A DNA stretch of 64,000 nt from Proteus cibi (GTDB lineage Bacteria; Pseudomonadota; Gammaproteobacteria; Enterobacterales; Enterobacteriaceae): contig NZ_PENW01000008.1 in the NCBI RefSeq assembly GCF_003144405.1, positions 185,431 to 249,430 on the forward strand. The letters run 5' to 3'. A program made the translations under genes and the position numbers. A model generated the notes under the pieces. The model was not told the DNA's origin, ran no database searches, and was given only the letters and a program-made list of their open reading frames with translations. Shown piece by piece: positions 1 to 8,152 of the stretch (the first letter of the stretch is position 1; every line of letters begins with the position of its first letter).

Positions 1-349
1 GACGTAAAGCGGCAATAGCTGCCGCTTCATGTTCAATGACCTCACGCATTTCAAGCAGTGAACCTATCTCTTCAGGGCAAGCAATTTCCATTACTAATGG
101 TTCATATTTACTCAAGATGGAATGGTCAATAACACGTCGCCCACCACCTTGACGAGAGGTAATAATTCCACTCGCTTCTAAGACACCTAATGCTTCTCTG
201 ATAGGGACTCGACTGACGCCAAAGGCGTCAGCAAGTACATTTTCAGAGGGTAACTTTTCACCAATAGGGTAAGTTCCGTTACTAATATTTTGCTTTATCT
301 GCTCAAGAATTTGATGCGACGCTTTTTGGCGTGAGATCTTTTGTATCAT
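1..349 (-). CDS. GntR-family transcriptional regulator, FadR/FCD type (partial, 3' end off the window)
   Basis: The first 116 residues are visible. An N-terminal winged helix-turn-helix (about residues 8-75) has the GntR hallmarks: LPSENVLADAFGVSRVPIREAL, followed by a wing with SRQGGGRRVI. The residues after it (LLEMREVIEHEAAAIAA) match the start of an FCD ligand-binding domain. The ATG at 347-349 directly abuts the stop codon of the upstream TRAP permease, so the gene is the last of a TAXI-TRAP-regulator operon. By family behaviour it is probably a ligand-responsive repressor of this operon; a matching palindrome lies at 3412-3421. The ligand is unknown. The protein runs off the left edge, so its length cannot be judged. 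Confidence 0.88.
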   Translation of the reverse strand, partial: MIQKISRQKASHQILEQIKQNISNGTYPIGEKLPSENVLADAFGVSRVPIREALGVLEASGIITSRQGGGRRVIDHSILSKYEPLVMEIACPEEIGSLLEMREVIEHEAAAIAALR

Positions 350-2317
350 CTAGTTTTCTCCAGATGCATGTCCCATATTAGTTAACTGTTTTTTAGACCG
401 TAATAAATGGAATGCACCGGTTAATAGGATCAAGGCGACACCTAAAAGGTCGGTATATAAGCCCGGTTTAATCATTAGAATTGCCGCTACTGTAAATGCA
501 ATGCGCTCAAACCACGTTGTTTTAATCATCCAGAAGTTTGCTGTCGCGATACTGAGTGCATAAATTCCGATTAATGCACTAATAATCATTAATCCAATAG
601 AAAGTACACCTAAATTATCGCCTTGCATCAGTAAAGCAGGGTTATAGACTAAAATAAACGGAATAATAAAACCGGGAAGTGCTAAACGAACCGCATCCCA
701 TGATGTTTGCATTGGGTCCGCTCTTGCAATACTGGCAGCGGTATAACTTGCTAATGCTACTGGTGGGGTAATATTGGATAAAGCACCGAACCAAAAAACA
801 AAGAAGTGAGCAGCTAAAGGCATTACACCCGCTTTAATTAAGATAGGTGACACTGTAACGGCTACAACAATATATAACGCCGTTGAAGGTAAACCCATAC
901 TTAATACAATACACACCAGCATAACGACTAATAAGATCATCCATAATGTATTATCTGTCATTGAGACAATATTAAAGGCCAATGTTGCACCAATACCCGT
1001 CATCGTAACAACACAGATAATGACACCAATGGCAGCACAAGCGACAGTGACTTGAACAGAGCCTCGAGCCGCTTCAGCTAAGGCATCAGCGACTTTGGTT
1101 AATGTCATACGGACGGATTTATCGGGTGTTATCCAACTTGCAACAATAATGGTCAGAATACCTAAGAAACCTGCATAAATAGGTGTTTTCCCTACTAATA
1201 AGGTACCAATAACAATCACTAAAGGCAGTAATAATAAACCACGCGCTTTTAATACCGCTTTCACTTGCGGGATATTCTCTTTACTTAAACCTTTTAATCC
1301 TTGTTTTTTGGCTTCAATATCAATTGCCATAATTAAAGCGGCGTAATACAACAACGCTGGAATAATCGCGGCAATAACAATTGTGGTATAAGAAATGCCT
1401 AAAAAGCCCGCCATAATAAATGCGGCAGCACCCATAATCGGTGGCATTATCATTCCGCCCGTTGATGCTGTTGCTTCTACGGCACCAGCAAAGCGAGGTG
1501 TTAATCCAATGCTTTTCATTAAAGGAATGGTAAAAGTCCCCGTTGTTGCAACGTTAGCGACAGCACTTCCACTTAATGAACCGGTTAATGCAGATGAAAT
1601 AACCGCGACTTGAGCCGGACCGCCACGGCGACGCCCCGCAAGAGCCAGTGCTAAGTCATTAAACAGTGCGGTTGCACCACTCACACTTAAGAACGAACCA
1701 AAAAGAATAAAGACAACAATTGCCGTTGATGCGGTTGAAAGGGTGATCCCAAAAATACCTTCACTGGTCATAAATAAACGGTATAACAATCTTTCTACAG
1801 AGAACCCTGCATGACCGAAAATCCCCATAAAATACTGACCAAATAAAGCATAGATAATGGCGAAAGTAGCAAGCCCTGGAATGAAATACCCAGTGGTTCT
1901 TCTTGCGGCTTCAAACAGTACAATAATGCCTAATATAGCCATGACATAATCGGTAGTATTTGGAATACTTTTTCTTACAACGTGAAGATCAACGTAATTA
2001 AAGAAAAAATAGCCATAACTGATTAATGTTAAAGCAATAAAAAGATAGTCCCATCCATTAAATTTAGGCGTTGAAAAACGCTTAGAGAATGGAAACAAAA
2101 TAAAGCCTAAAATTAAAATACCGCTAAGAAAAATAGTATTACGGTAAAATTCTTGGGTATTTGATAATGCGTTGGAATAAATCGCGTAAAGCGAAATTAA
2201 TATTGCAAGAGTCGTGGTAATTTTCAGGTAAATACCTGCAAGTTGGCGATTGCCGGAGCTTGCTTCTTTATCTAATGCAGGTGGCTCTACCGGAGTTAGG
2301 TGGTCATTGTTAGTCAT
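350..2317 (-). CDS. TRAP transporter fused permease subunit (4TM-12TM)
   Basis: A 655-residue polytopic membrane protein. Residues 25-140 form the small (DctQ-like) membrane part. The rest is the large DctM-like permease with many hydrophobic helices, including the conserved GSLSGSAVANVATTGTFTIP segment (about 246-265). Fused small and large TRAP subunits are typical of TAXI-type tripartite ATP-independent periplasmic transporters, which use an ion gradient to import organic acids. It lies 12 bp downstream of the TAXI binding protein and directly upstream of the GntR gene, with which it shares an operon. An RBS-like AGGAGTGAG precedes the ATG. The substrate is unknown. Confidence 0.93.
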   Translation of the reverse strand: MTNNDHLTPVEPPALDKEASSGNRQLAGIYLKITTTLAILISLYAIYSNALSNTQEFYRNTIFLSGILILGFILFPFSKRFSTPKFNGWDYLFIALTLISYGYFFFNYVDLHVVRKSIPNTTDYVMAILGIIVLFEAARRTTGYFIPGLATFAIIYALFGQYFMGIFGHAGFSVERLLYRLFMTSEGIFGITLSTASTAIVVFILFGSFLSVSGATALFNDLALALAGRRRGGPAQVAVISSALTGSLSGSAVANVATTGTFTIPLMKSIGLTPRFAGAVEATASTGGMIMPPIMGAAAFIMAGFLGISYTTIVIAAIIPALLYYAALIMAIDIEAKKQGLKGLSKENIPQVKAVLKARGLLLLPLVIVIGTLLVGKTPIYAGFLGILTIIVASWITPDKSVRMTLTKVADALAEAARGSVQVTVACAAIGVIICVVTMTGIGATLAFNIVSMTDNTLWMILLVVMLVCIVLSMGLPSTALYIVVAVTVSPILIKAGVMPLAAHFFVFWFGALSNITPPVALASYTAASIARADPMQTSWDAVRLALPGFIIPFILVYNPALLMQGDNLGVLSIGLMIISALIGIYALSIATANFWMIKTTWFERIAFTVAAILMIKPGLYTDLLGVALILLTGAFHLLRSKKQLTNMGHASGEN

Positions 2318-2329
2318 AACTCACTCCTG

Positions 2330-3364
2330 TTATTTATTATTAGTCTGCGTTTGAGCTTCTGGTGGAATAAGGTAATCAGGGATCTCTAACCCGATCTCTT
2401 TGTAATAGCGGTAAGCCCCTAAATGTAATGGCACAGAAACCCCTTTTAATGCATTTTCTGTGGTGATGTACTTGGCTGCACTATGCACTTGATGAACCTC
2501 AGGAAGGTTCTCAAACATGGTTTTTGTCAACTCATAAACCAGATCATTATCAATGCTGGTTGTGGTCATTAAGATATTAGGTTGAGCAATCGTATTGACC
2601 TTTTCCGTTTGACGAGGGTAGGTATTGGCGGGGATTTCAAAACGAAACCATGAATTCGCCACATGATTGATATCATCAAGTTGCTTATCTGTGACCTCGA
2701 GTAATTTTGCACTGACACCACTTGCGTACATATCAGTTACCGCAGAAGCGGGCACCCCAGCAGGTAATGCACCACCATCAAGGCGACCATCTCGCATGGC
2801 AGAAACGGTATCGCCATATCCAAGGTATTCAGGTGTGATATCTTTTTTAGTTAAATTCACGCCTTGAAGAATAATAATCGTGGATTGTTCAGTACCGCTG
2901 GCTTGAGGACCGACAGAAAAGCTCGTCGCGCGAATATCGTCTAATGTGCCTGTTTTTACTTTGTTATCCATTAAAACAAAGTGTTCAACATTCGGCCATA
3001 ACATCGAAATTGAACGCAGATCTTTTTCTGGTTTGCCTTCAAAATTACGAACCCCTTCATAAGCCTCTACGGCTAAAAGGCTTTGTAGTATTGAAAGTTG
3101 AGCTTCATTTTTCTGCATTAAATAGATGTTTTCTATTGAGCCCGCAGAAGATTGGCCTGTCACTTGAACACCTCTATCCTTAAGATGTGTACTCCATACG
3201 TTTGCTAAACCCACTCCCATCGGATAATACGTTCCTCCTGTTGAGGCGGTTGCTACAGAGAGAAATTGTTTATTCGCATTCTCTTTTTTGCCGATTACTG
3301 CTAATGAGACAACAGCAATAACAGCAACAATACCGATGGCAAGCTTTGTTTTTCTTATTCTCAT
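2330..3364 (-). CDS. TAXI-family TRAP transporter solute-binding protein
   Basis: A 344-residue periplasmic binding protein. The N-terminus (MRIRKTK then a hydrophobic stretch ending ...VSLAVIGKKE) is a signal peptide or anchor. It is followed by the family signature VATASTGGTYYPMGVGLANVW, which defines TAXI (TRAP-associated extracytoplasmic immunogenic) proteins, and by YLGYGDTVSAMRDGRLDGG. The start at 3364 is preferred because AGGAAC lies just upstream of it; an in-frame ATG at 3382 would add six residues in front of the signal peptide and has no ribosome site. It is the first gene of the TRAP operon. It probably captures a small organic acid; which one cannot be read from the sequence. 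Confidence 0.92.
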   Translation of the reverse strand: MRIRKTKLAIGIVAVIAVVSLAVIGKKENANKQFLSVATASTGGTYYPMGVGLANVWSTHLKDRGVQVTGQSSAGSIENIYLMQKNEAQLSILQSLLAVEAYEGVRNFEGKPEKDLRSISMLWPNVEHFVLMDNKVKTGTLDDIRATSFSVGPQASGTEQSTIIILQGVNLTKKDITPEYLGYGDTVSAMRDGRLDGGALPAGVPASAVTDMYASGVSAKLLEVTDKQLDDINHVANSWFRFEIPANTYPRQTEKVNTIAQPNILMTTTSIDNDLVYELTKTMFENLPEVHQVHSAAKYITTENALKGVSVPLHLGAYRYYKEIGLEIPDYLIPPEAQTQTNNK

Positions 3365-3382
3365 GATGTTGTTCCTGTACAT

Positions 3383-3753
3383 AAAAACGCAGGTGAATGT
3401 TTCACATCAACTTGTATACAACATGACAACTTTTATAGAAATAAGGGACGTTAAGGAATTGTGAAGTGAGGTAATGAAATTAAAACAATAAAATAACAAT
3501 TTGTGATCAACATAGTAATTATGTAATTTTTAATCATAATTATGGTGATAGTCATAAAACGCAAAAGAAAATATCAATAACGTGTTAGAGAAACGATAAA
3601 ATAAGCTAAAAAATAATCAATTTATCGATATTAAAAAATAAAATGAAAAAATAGAAGGACTCAGAAAATCGTTAAATAATCCCATAAAGAAAGGGAAAAA
3701 TAGACCATTTTAGTGTTAAGAAAATAAGTAAGGTTTAGGGGTAATTGCAGATC
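3383..3753. other. Intergenic region upstream of the TRAP operon
   Basis: About 370 bp of very AT-rich DNA with no gene-like ORF. It contains the promoter side of the TRAP operon, with the GntR-type palindrome at 3412-3421, and the downstream side of the DedA gene. No clear terminator hairpin or RNA gene is seen. Confidence 0.6.
3412..3421. promoter_or_regulatory. Candidate GntR (FCD) operator
   Basis: The perfect palindrome TTGTATACAA lies 48 bp upstream of the TAXI gene start. FCD-type GntR regulators commonly bind short TTGTNNACAA-like palindromes. The regulator gene at the end of the same operon makes autoregulation the simplest reading. This is inferred from sequence only. Confidence 0.5.
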
Positions 3754-4266
3754 TTATAGCGCAATGGAAAGTACGCCTGTCGCAATCAGCACAAACATTG
3801 CTGACCAAATTAATGCAGAAATAGCACTGGTGATGTAAATAGGGTATGTCGGTAGTCTTAATAAACCAGCACTAAAAGGCGTTAAATAACGAAACACGGC
3901 AAGAAATCGAGAAATAAATAAAATATAGTGGGTTTTATTTTTCAATAGTTGTTGAACGCGATTAATTTTTGACTGATAACGTTTAACCCATGTTTTAAGT
4001 CGGGGAAATCGATAAATAGAACGGCCTAATTCATAGCTAATTATTGAACCTAGTAGTGCGCCACAACTGGTTGCTAACCAAAGAAAGATAGGAGAATAAA
4101 GAGGTAAGCAAGCACCAAAAATAAAGATCAGCATTAAAGAGGCGGGAGGTAAGAATGAAGAAATACCAATAGTCGATTTTCCTGCTGTGATTAATGTAAT
4201 GGAAAGAAAAAGGGTAATAGGAGATAAATTGCCCAATGAGTCTAATAGGGTGTGAATAATTTCCAT
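3754..4266 (-). CDS. DedA-family (VTT/SNARE-associated) membrane protein
   Basis: A 170-residue integral membrane protein with four to five hydrophobic segments. Diagnostic DedA features are ISSFLPPASLMLIFIFGACL and the basic stretch after GSIISYELGRSIYR, followed by FISRFLAVFRYLTPFSAGLLRLP, where the FxxRFxxxxR motif is characteristic. DedA proteins are implicated in lipid flipping (undecaprenyl phosphate or phospholipids) and membrane energetics. The start at 4266 has GGAGA at proper spacing; an ATG 11 codons upstream lacks one. It lies downstream of the ECF ATPase genes on the same strand and may be cotranscribed with them, but a functional link is not evident. It is on the short side for the family. 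Confidence 0.85.
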   Translation of the reverse strand: MEIIHTLLDSLGNLSPITLFLSITLITAGKSTIGISSFLPPASLMLIFIFGACLPLYSPIFLWLATSCGALLGSIISYELGRSIYRFPRLKTWVKRYQSKINRVQQLLKNKTHYILFISRFLAVFRYLTPFSAGLLRLPTYPIYITSAISALIWSAMFVLIATGVLSIAL

Positions 4267-4323
4267 TGTATTATCTCCAACCACGCATAATAAATACAAT
4301 TATAAGGATAAACCTTAAGATTA

Positions 4324-5145
4324 TTATGAGTTAATTTTACGCTTCTTATTCATTTCAATTAACATTGTCGCCCATTCAATGGGAGAGTTTTTAATCGGTA
4401 ATTTTAATTTTTGGCTTAATGAGTATAGTGTAGGCGCAGGTATATCAGAAAGGGATTGCAGCGTTGAGCTCATTAATACGTTTTCAGGGGCGCCATCAGC
4501 AATTAACTTTCCTGAAGATAAATGAATAACCCGCTGAAAATGACGTGCCGTAAAATCAAGATCATGGCTAATAGCAAGAACAGATGTGCCTAATGTTTTT
4601 TGTACCTGAAGCCAGTTCTCAAAACAAGCTAGCCAATGTGCATCGAAATCGCGAGTCGGTTCATCAAGCAGTAATATTTGAGGTGATAGAATACTCAAAC
4701 TTGCGACAGCAACCATTCTGCGTTGACCTGCATGTAAATCTAAAGGATGAACATCCGCGACATTACTTAAATTGCAAAGTCTTAATGTTTCATCTAAGCG
4801 TTTTTTAATCTCTTCTTTAGAATACTTACGTTGTTTTAGACCAAAAGAGACTTCTTTTTCTACGGTATTATGAAATATTTGTCGTTCAGGCTCTTGGAAT
4901 AATACGCCAATATATTGAGCACGTTGCTCTGCTTTCATTTGAGATAATAACTGATTATTGAGTTTTATCTCACCTTCATTAGGTGTTAACAATCCGGCAA
5001 TTAAACGTAATAAGGTTGATTTACCCGCACCATTATCACCAACAAGTGTTATCCACTCACCTTGATTTAACGTTAAAGATAATTGAGAAATACAAGGGGG
5101 AACATCTTCACTCCAACGATAAGTCACTTTATCAAGCTGTAACAT
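4324..5145 (-). CDS. ECF transporter ATP-binding protein (A/A' subunit)
   Basis: A 273-residue ABC ATPase. Walker A is GDNGAGKST (36-44) and Walker B is ILLLDEPTRDFD. The Q-loop FQEPERQIFHNTVEKEVSFG is typical of CbiO/EcfA subunits. The ABC signature is degenerate (LHAGQ instead of LSGGQ). The start MLQLDK at 5145 overlaps the preceding ATPase gene by 14 bp, implying translational coupling; an upstream in-frame start would bury 24 residues in that gene. It pairs with the ATPase at 5132-5974 to drive the T and S subunits encoded upstream. The transported compound is unknown. Confidence 0.88.
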   Translation of the reverse strand: MLQLDKVTYRWSEDVPPCISQLSLTLNQGEWITLVGDNGAGKSTLLRLIAGLLTPNEGEIKLNNQLLSQMKAEQRAQYIGVLFQEPERQIFHNTVEKEVSFGLKQRKYSKEEIKKRLDETLRLCNLSNVADVHPLDLHAGQRRMVAVASLSILSPQILLLDEPTRDFDAHWLACFENWLQVQKTLGTSVLAISHDLDFTARHFQRVIHLSSGKLIADGAPENVLMSSTLQSLSDIPAPTLYSLSQKLKLPIKNSPIEWATMLIEMNKKRKINS

Positions 5146-5974
5146 AAAATTCCTTAAAAGCCTTAAGTAACGCTTTATCGTTATTGACAATATTTTTATT
5201 CCAATGATGATTTTCAATTAACCAATTTAAAGCGAGCCAAGCGTCAGGTGCATTAATTGTTGTAAATAAAAAAGGAAATATATCCTTTAAGGCGCCTGTT
5301 GCCTTGGTTTTTCCGGCTTCTAATAATAAAAATTGTTCACTCAGTGTTATTGCTGGCAATAAGTTACGTTCAAAAATAATCACACTGCATTTGTGCTCTT
5401 GTGCGTACTGTTTAATGCACTGCTGTAATTGGTGTGTTGCATTAGGTGTTAAACGACTAAATGCTTCATCAAGCAATAATAATTTAGGGTGCATGGCAAG
5501 GGCGCTTGCAATCACAACACGCTGAGCTTCTCCGCCTGAAAGTGTTGAAGGGTGGCGAAAACGAAGGTGGTCACATTGTGTTAATTTCATTGCTTCTTTT
5601 ACACGAAATCGAATTTCATTATCACTTAATCCCAAATTTTCAGGACCAAAAGCAATCTCTTGTTCTACTGTAAAAGCACAACCTGAAAGTTGTAATTGAG
5701 GAGATTGTTGAACGAGTTGTCTTCCGGGGGCGAGTGACACTAATCGACTTTTATCCAGAGCAATATTTTGTACAATTCCCAAGCCTTGCACTGCGCCTGT
5801 TAATAAATCGGGGAACCAACCTGCGAGTAATTGAGCAAGAAGACTTTTTCCACTTCCATTTCCTCCCAAAACAACAAGCCATTCTCCCTGCTTTAATTGC
5901 AGATCAATTGGACCAATGATTGGGTGTTCGTCGTCTTTAGGAGTAAAACTAAATTGCTGAAGATTTAGTACCAT
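5132..5974 (-). CDS. ECF transporter ATP-binding protein (second A subunit)
   Basis: A 280-residue ABC ATPase with Walker A GGNGSGKS (37-44), signature LSGGEAQRV, Walker B LLLLDEAFSRL and the switch region VIIFERN. It has the intact signature motif, while its partner has a degenerate one, so the heterodimer may have unequal ATP sites. The ATG at 5974 is chosen because GGAGCT lies upstream; the in-frame codon two earlier is TTG. It overlaps the EcfT gene by 10 bp. It acts on the inner face of the cytoplasmic membrane as half of the energy-coupling module. Confidence 0.88.
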   Translation of the reverse strand: MVLNLQQFSFTPKDDEHPIIGPIDLQLKQGEWLVVLGGNGSGKSLLAQLLAGWFPDLLTGAVQGLGIVQNIALDKSRLVSLAPGRQLVQQSPQLQLSGCAFTVEQEIAFGPENLGLSDNEIRFRVKEAMKLTQCDHLRFRHPSTLSGGEAQRVVIASALAMHPKLLLLDEAFSRLTPNATHQLQQCIKQYAQEHKCSVIIFERNLLPAITLSEQFLLLEAGKTKATGALKDIFPFLFTTINAPDAWLALNWLIENHHWNKNIVNNDKALLKAFKEFYVTA

Positions 5975-6669
5975 AGCCAAATAGCTCCTTCAACAAAGAT
6001 AAGCAGTAAAATAAAATAGCGAAATAGCGCTTGTAGTGGTGTATCGGCAGGAGGAGAAAGCGTGGTACGTTTTGCAATAATACGAAATCCTCGCATATCT
6101 AATGCAGCACTACGAATAGTCAGATCACTTAATACATGACTGATTAGCGGCAGGATAATGGCAGGCAATGTAATTAGACGTTGCCAGAATGAACCATCAA
6201 GAGGTACACCTCGTGCTAATTGTGCTTCTCTTATATTGTGTAATTGTTGGTGTAATTGTTCTACAAGTAACAAAGGGCCAGCGAATAAATAGGAAAGGCT
6301 CATCGGTAGACGACTAGCAAATAATGCCCTAATAAATTGTTCGGTTGAAGTATATTGTAACCACAACTGAGCACCGCTTATTATTGTTAATAATCTTAAC
6401 CATAGCGTTATTGCCATGGTTTGTTGACTGGTATCTAAAATACCACCAGTTAACCAATAAGTAAGCCAACCGCTATGAACTAACCATAAGCCTATCGCCA
6501 TGGGGATCATCAACCATGCAATAAAGCGCCAACGCCAGCGAGAGGCTCTCCAAAGTAATACGCTAATAAAAGTCCCACTGCTGATAATCAGCAGTGGTAA
6601 GCTTAAAGATAAAAAAAGTACACTAGCACTTAGCCAAAGCCATAATGCCAATGAGGTGAAAGGATGCAT
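5965..6669 (-). CDS. ECF transporter transmembrane (T) component, CbiQ/EcfT family
   Basis: A 234-residue membrane protein with about five to six hydrophobic helices. It shows the EcfT coupling signatures: EAQLARGVPLDGS (an A-R-G short motif) and, later, SAALDMRGFRI (second A-R-G motif), which contact the two ATPases. It sits between the S-component gene (2 bp upstream) and the ATPase gene (10 bp overlap), giving a complete S-T-A-A' set in one operon. This is the scaffold that links substrate binding to ATP hydrolysis. Confidence 0.88.
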   Translation of the reverse strand: MHPFTSLALWLWLSASVLFLSLSLPLLIISSGTFISVLLWRASRWRWRFIAWLMIPMAIGLWLVHSGWLTYWLTGGILDTSQQTMAITLWLRLLTIISGAQLWLQYTSTEQFIRALFASRLPMSLSYLFAGPLLLVEQLHQQLHNIREAQLARGVPLDGSFWQRLITLPAIILPLISHVLSDLTIRSAALDMRGFRIIAKRTTLSPPADTPLQALFRYFILLLIFVEGAIWLWY

Positions 6670-6671
6670 TA

Positions 6672-7253
6672 TTAGCGAACCTTAGCCATTGCAGGGAAGT
6701 TGCGTTGTGTTTTTTGTGGTAATTGACGCACTAATAACCAAGCAATAATCGCTGATAATATTTTATCGGCGAGATTTGCACCTAATACAGTAATTGCAAC
6801 AGACTCAATCAGCCCCTCACCAACGGCATGAAAATAAGCGACAAAAAAATCCGCACCACTTCCGGTTGCACCACCAAATAAATAAGTCCGAATTGGAACC
6901 GCAACAATCATTAACGCTAAAGTAATAATGATGCCTGAGCCAATAACACGGATTAATGAACGAAAGCCACCGGCACGCGCTAATAAACCTGCACTCAATC
7001 CTATCATCATTGCCACAGGTGCAAATGCCGCAGCCATTGGACCACTAATTAATCCCCATAATAGGTTGGTTAATAATCCGGTAAATAATGCAACCCACGG
7101 ACCACCTAATAAGGCACAAATAAGCGTTCCGATAGAGTCTAAAAAGATAGGAAGTTTGACCATTGAGGTGATTTGCCCCCCGATCATATTTATTGCAATA
7201 GAAACAACAATGAGCACAAGAGTACGGCTCGAGATTTGAGGAATTGTAGACAT
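6672..7253 (-). CDS. ECF transporter substrate-binding (S) component, substrate unknown
   Basis: A 193-residue protein of five to six hydrophobic segments. The arrangement (ISIAINMIGGQITSMVKLPIFLDSIGT, then ALLGGPWVALFTGLLTNLLWG and a glycine/alanine-rich core) is typical of ECF S components. It has no obvious match to the vitamin-specific families I know well (RibU, BioY, ThiT), so the ligand is left open. It is first of the S-T-A-A' set and follows the PPC-domain gene by 77 bp on the same strand, so that gene may share the transcript. Confidence 0.8.
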   Translation of the reverse strand: MSTIPQISSRTLVLIVVSIAINMIGGQITSMVKLPIFLDSIGTLICALLGGPWVALFTGLLTNLLWGLISGPMAAAFAPVAMMIGLSAGLLARAGGFRSLIRVIGSGIIITLALMIVAVPIRTYLFGGATGSGADFFVAYFHAVGEGLIESVAITVLGANLADKILSAIIAWLLVRQLPQKTQRNFPAMAKVR

Positions 7254-7330
7254 AGTTTAAAAACCTTTACAAAGGATAGTGACTATTGGCTTTATTATTT
7301 TGCGCTAATAACGTTCTTTCTATAACAAGG

Positions 7331-7759
7331 TTATTTACGCGGTGTGATGACCAACTCCTCATAACCAGAGTGTTCACAAGGCTGACGGCTAAAAGTCACT
7401 TGCTCTAACTCACCAATAACGAGCTCTAGCGTCGTGCGCACTGTACAACCTGGCATCATATGTCCACCACACATGAATCCATTTTCATCTGAAATTGCTA
7501 AATGCAAATGTTCACCTTGTTCATCTAATGTGCCAATGAGTGAAACGATTTCAAATTTACCTGTAAGATAGCGATTATCTTCGCGTCCTGCAAAGCGTAA
7601 TACCACATCTGTTAGGCTTCCCACACAACCAGCAATAAAAGCGGATTGTAAGTTATTTTGCTGAATAAACTGACGTAGTACCGCAATCACGTCTTCACCA
7701 GGTAATAATCTAACAGCAAAAAAACGCGTAGTAGAGGAGAGTGATTGAGGTTGAAACAT
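7331..7759 (-). CDS. PPC (DUF296) domain protein
   Basis: A 142-residue single-domain protein. It carries the PPC fold landmarks: FAVRLLPGEDVIAVLRQF, AFIAGCVGSLTDVVLRFA, then GEHLHLAISDENGFMCGGHMMPGCTVRTTLELVI, where the GGHMMPG motif and nearby histidines are the family core and may bind a metal. In plants this domain is joined to AT-hooks in AHL proteins; bacterial members are free-standing, trimeric and of unsettled function, despite the database label 'DNA-binding protein'. Its position at the head of an ECF transporter operon suggests a role in handling or sensing the imported compound (inference). Confidence 0.82.
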   Translation of the reverse strand: MFQPQSLSSTTRFFAVRLLPGEDVIAVLRQFIQQNNLQSAFIAGCVGSLTDVVLRFAGREDNRYLTGKFEIVSLIGTLDEQGEHLHLAISDENGFMCGGHMMPGCTVRTTLELVIGELEQVTFSRQPCEHSGYEELVITPRK

Positions 7760-8152
7760 GATGGTTATCCTGATGATTTATTGTACTACATTGAGTAGGT
7801 TAGCGTTATTTTAGATGTTAAAGGTAGCAAACCCGATAAGATAAAGCTTAGTTTTAGCTTACATCTGTAAAGTATAAAATAATTGCAGTGTATTATTAAT
7901 AGAAAAATCGCAAGAGGGAATAGATAATAATGCTTTGGTGACAAATAAATTTTTTATAGTAAAAGATTCGCTTATGAGGAGATATAGAGAGGAAAATAAG
8001 AATAATTAAAAATACTTATCCTTAATGTTTTAACACTCTTGTTTAGATGCGGTAGCTAAATGATTAGATTGCTTAATAATCAATAAAAGGAGCTTATATA
8101 AATATTTTTTGGGTTTTTATCACTCTTAATCGATTATATATTGGTGTTAATT
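7760..8152. other. Intergenic region between the PPC gene and the SopA-like gene
   Basis: Nearly 400 bp of AT-rich DNA separating two divergent genes. No ORF, RNA gene or clear operator is recognised. A strong Shine-Dalgarno-like AAAGGAGCTT occurs at about 8086-8095, but it is roughly 57 bp from the first usable ATG and is not followed by a credible ORF. Confidence 0.5.

Noticed and set aside
8141..8152. TTG start extending the SopA-like protein by four residues
   Set aside because: The ATG at 8153 is a better start codon and neither has a strong ribosome site; nothing in the family needs the extra residues.
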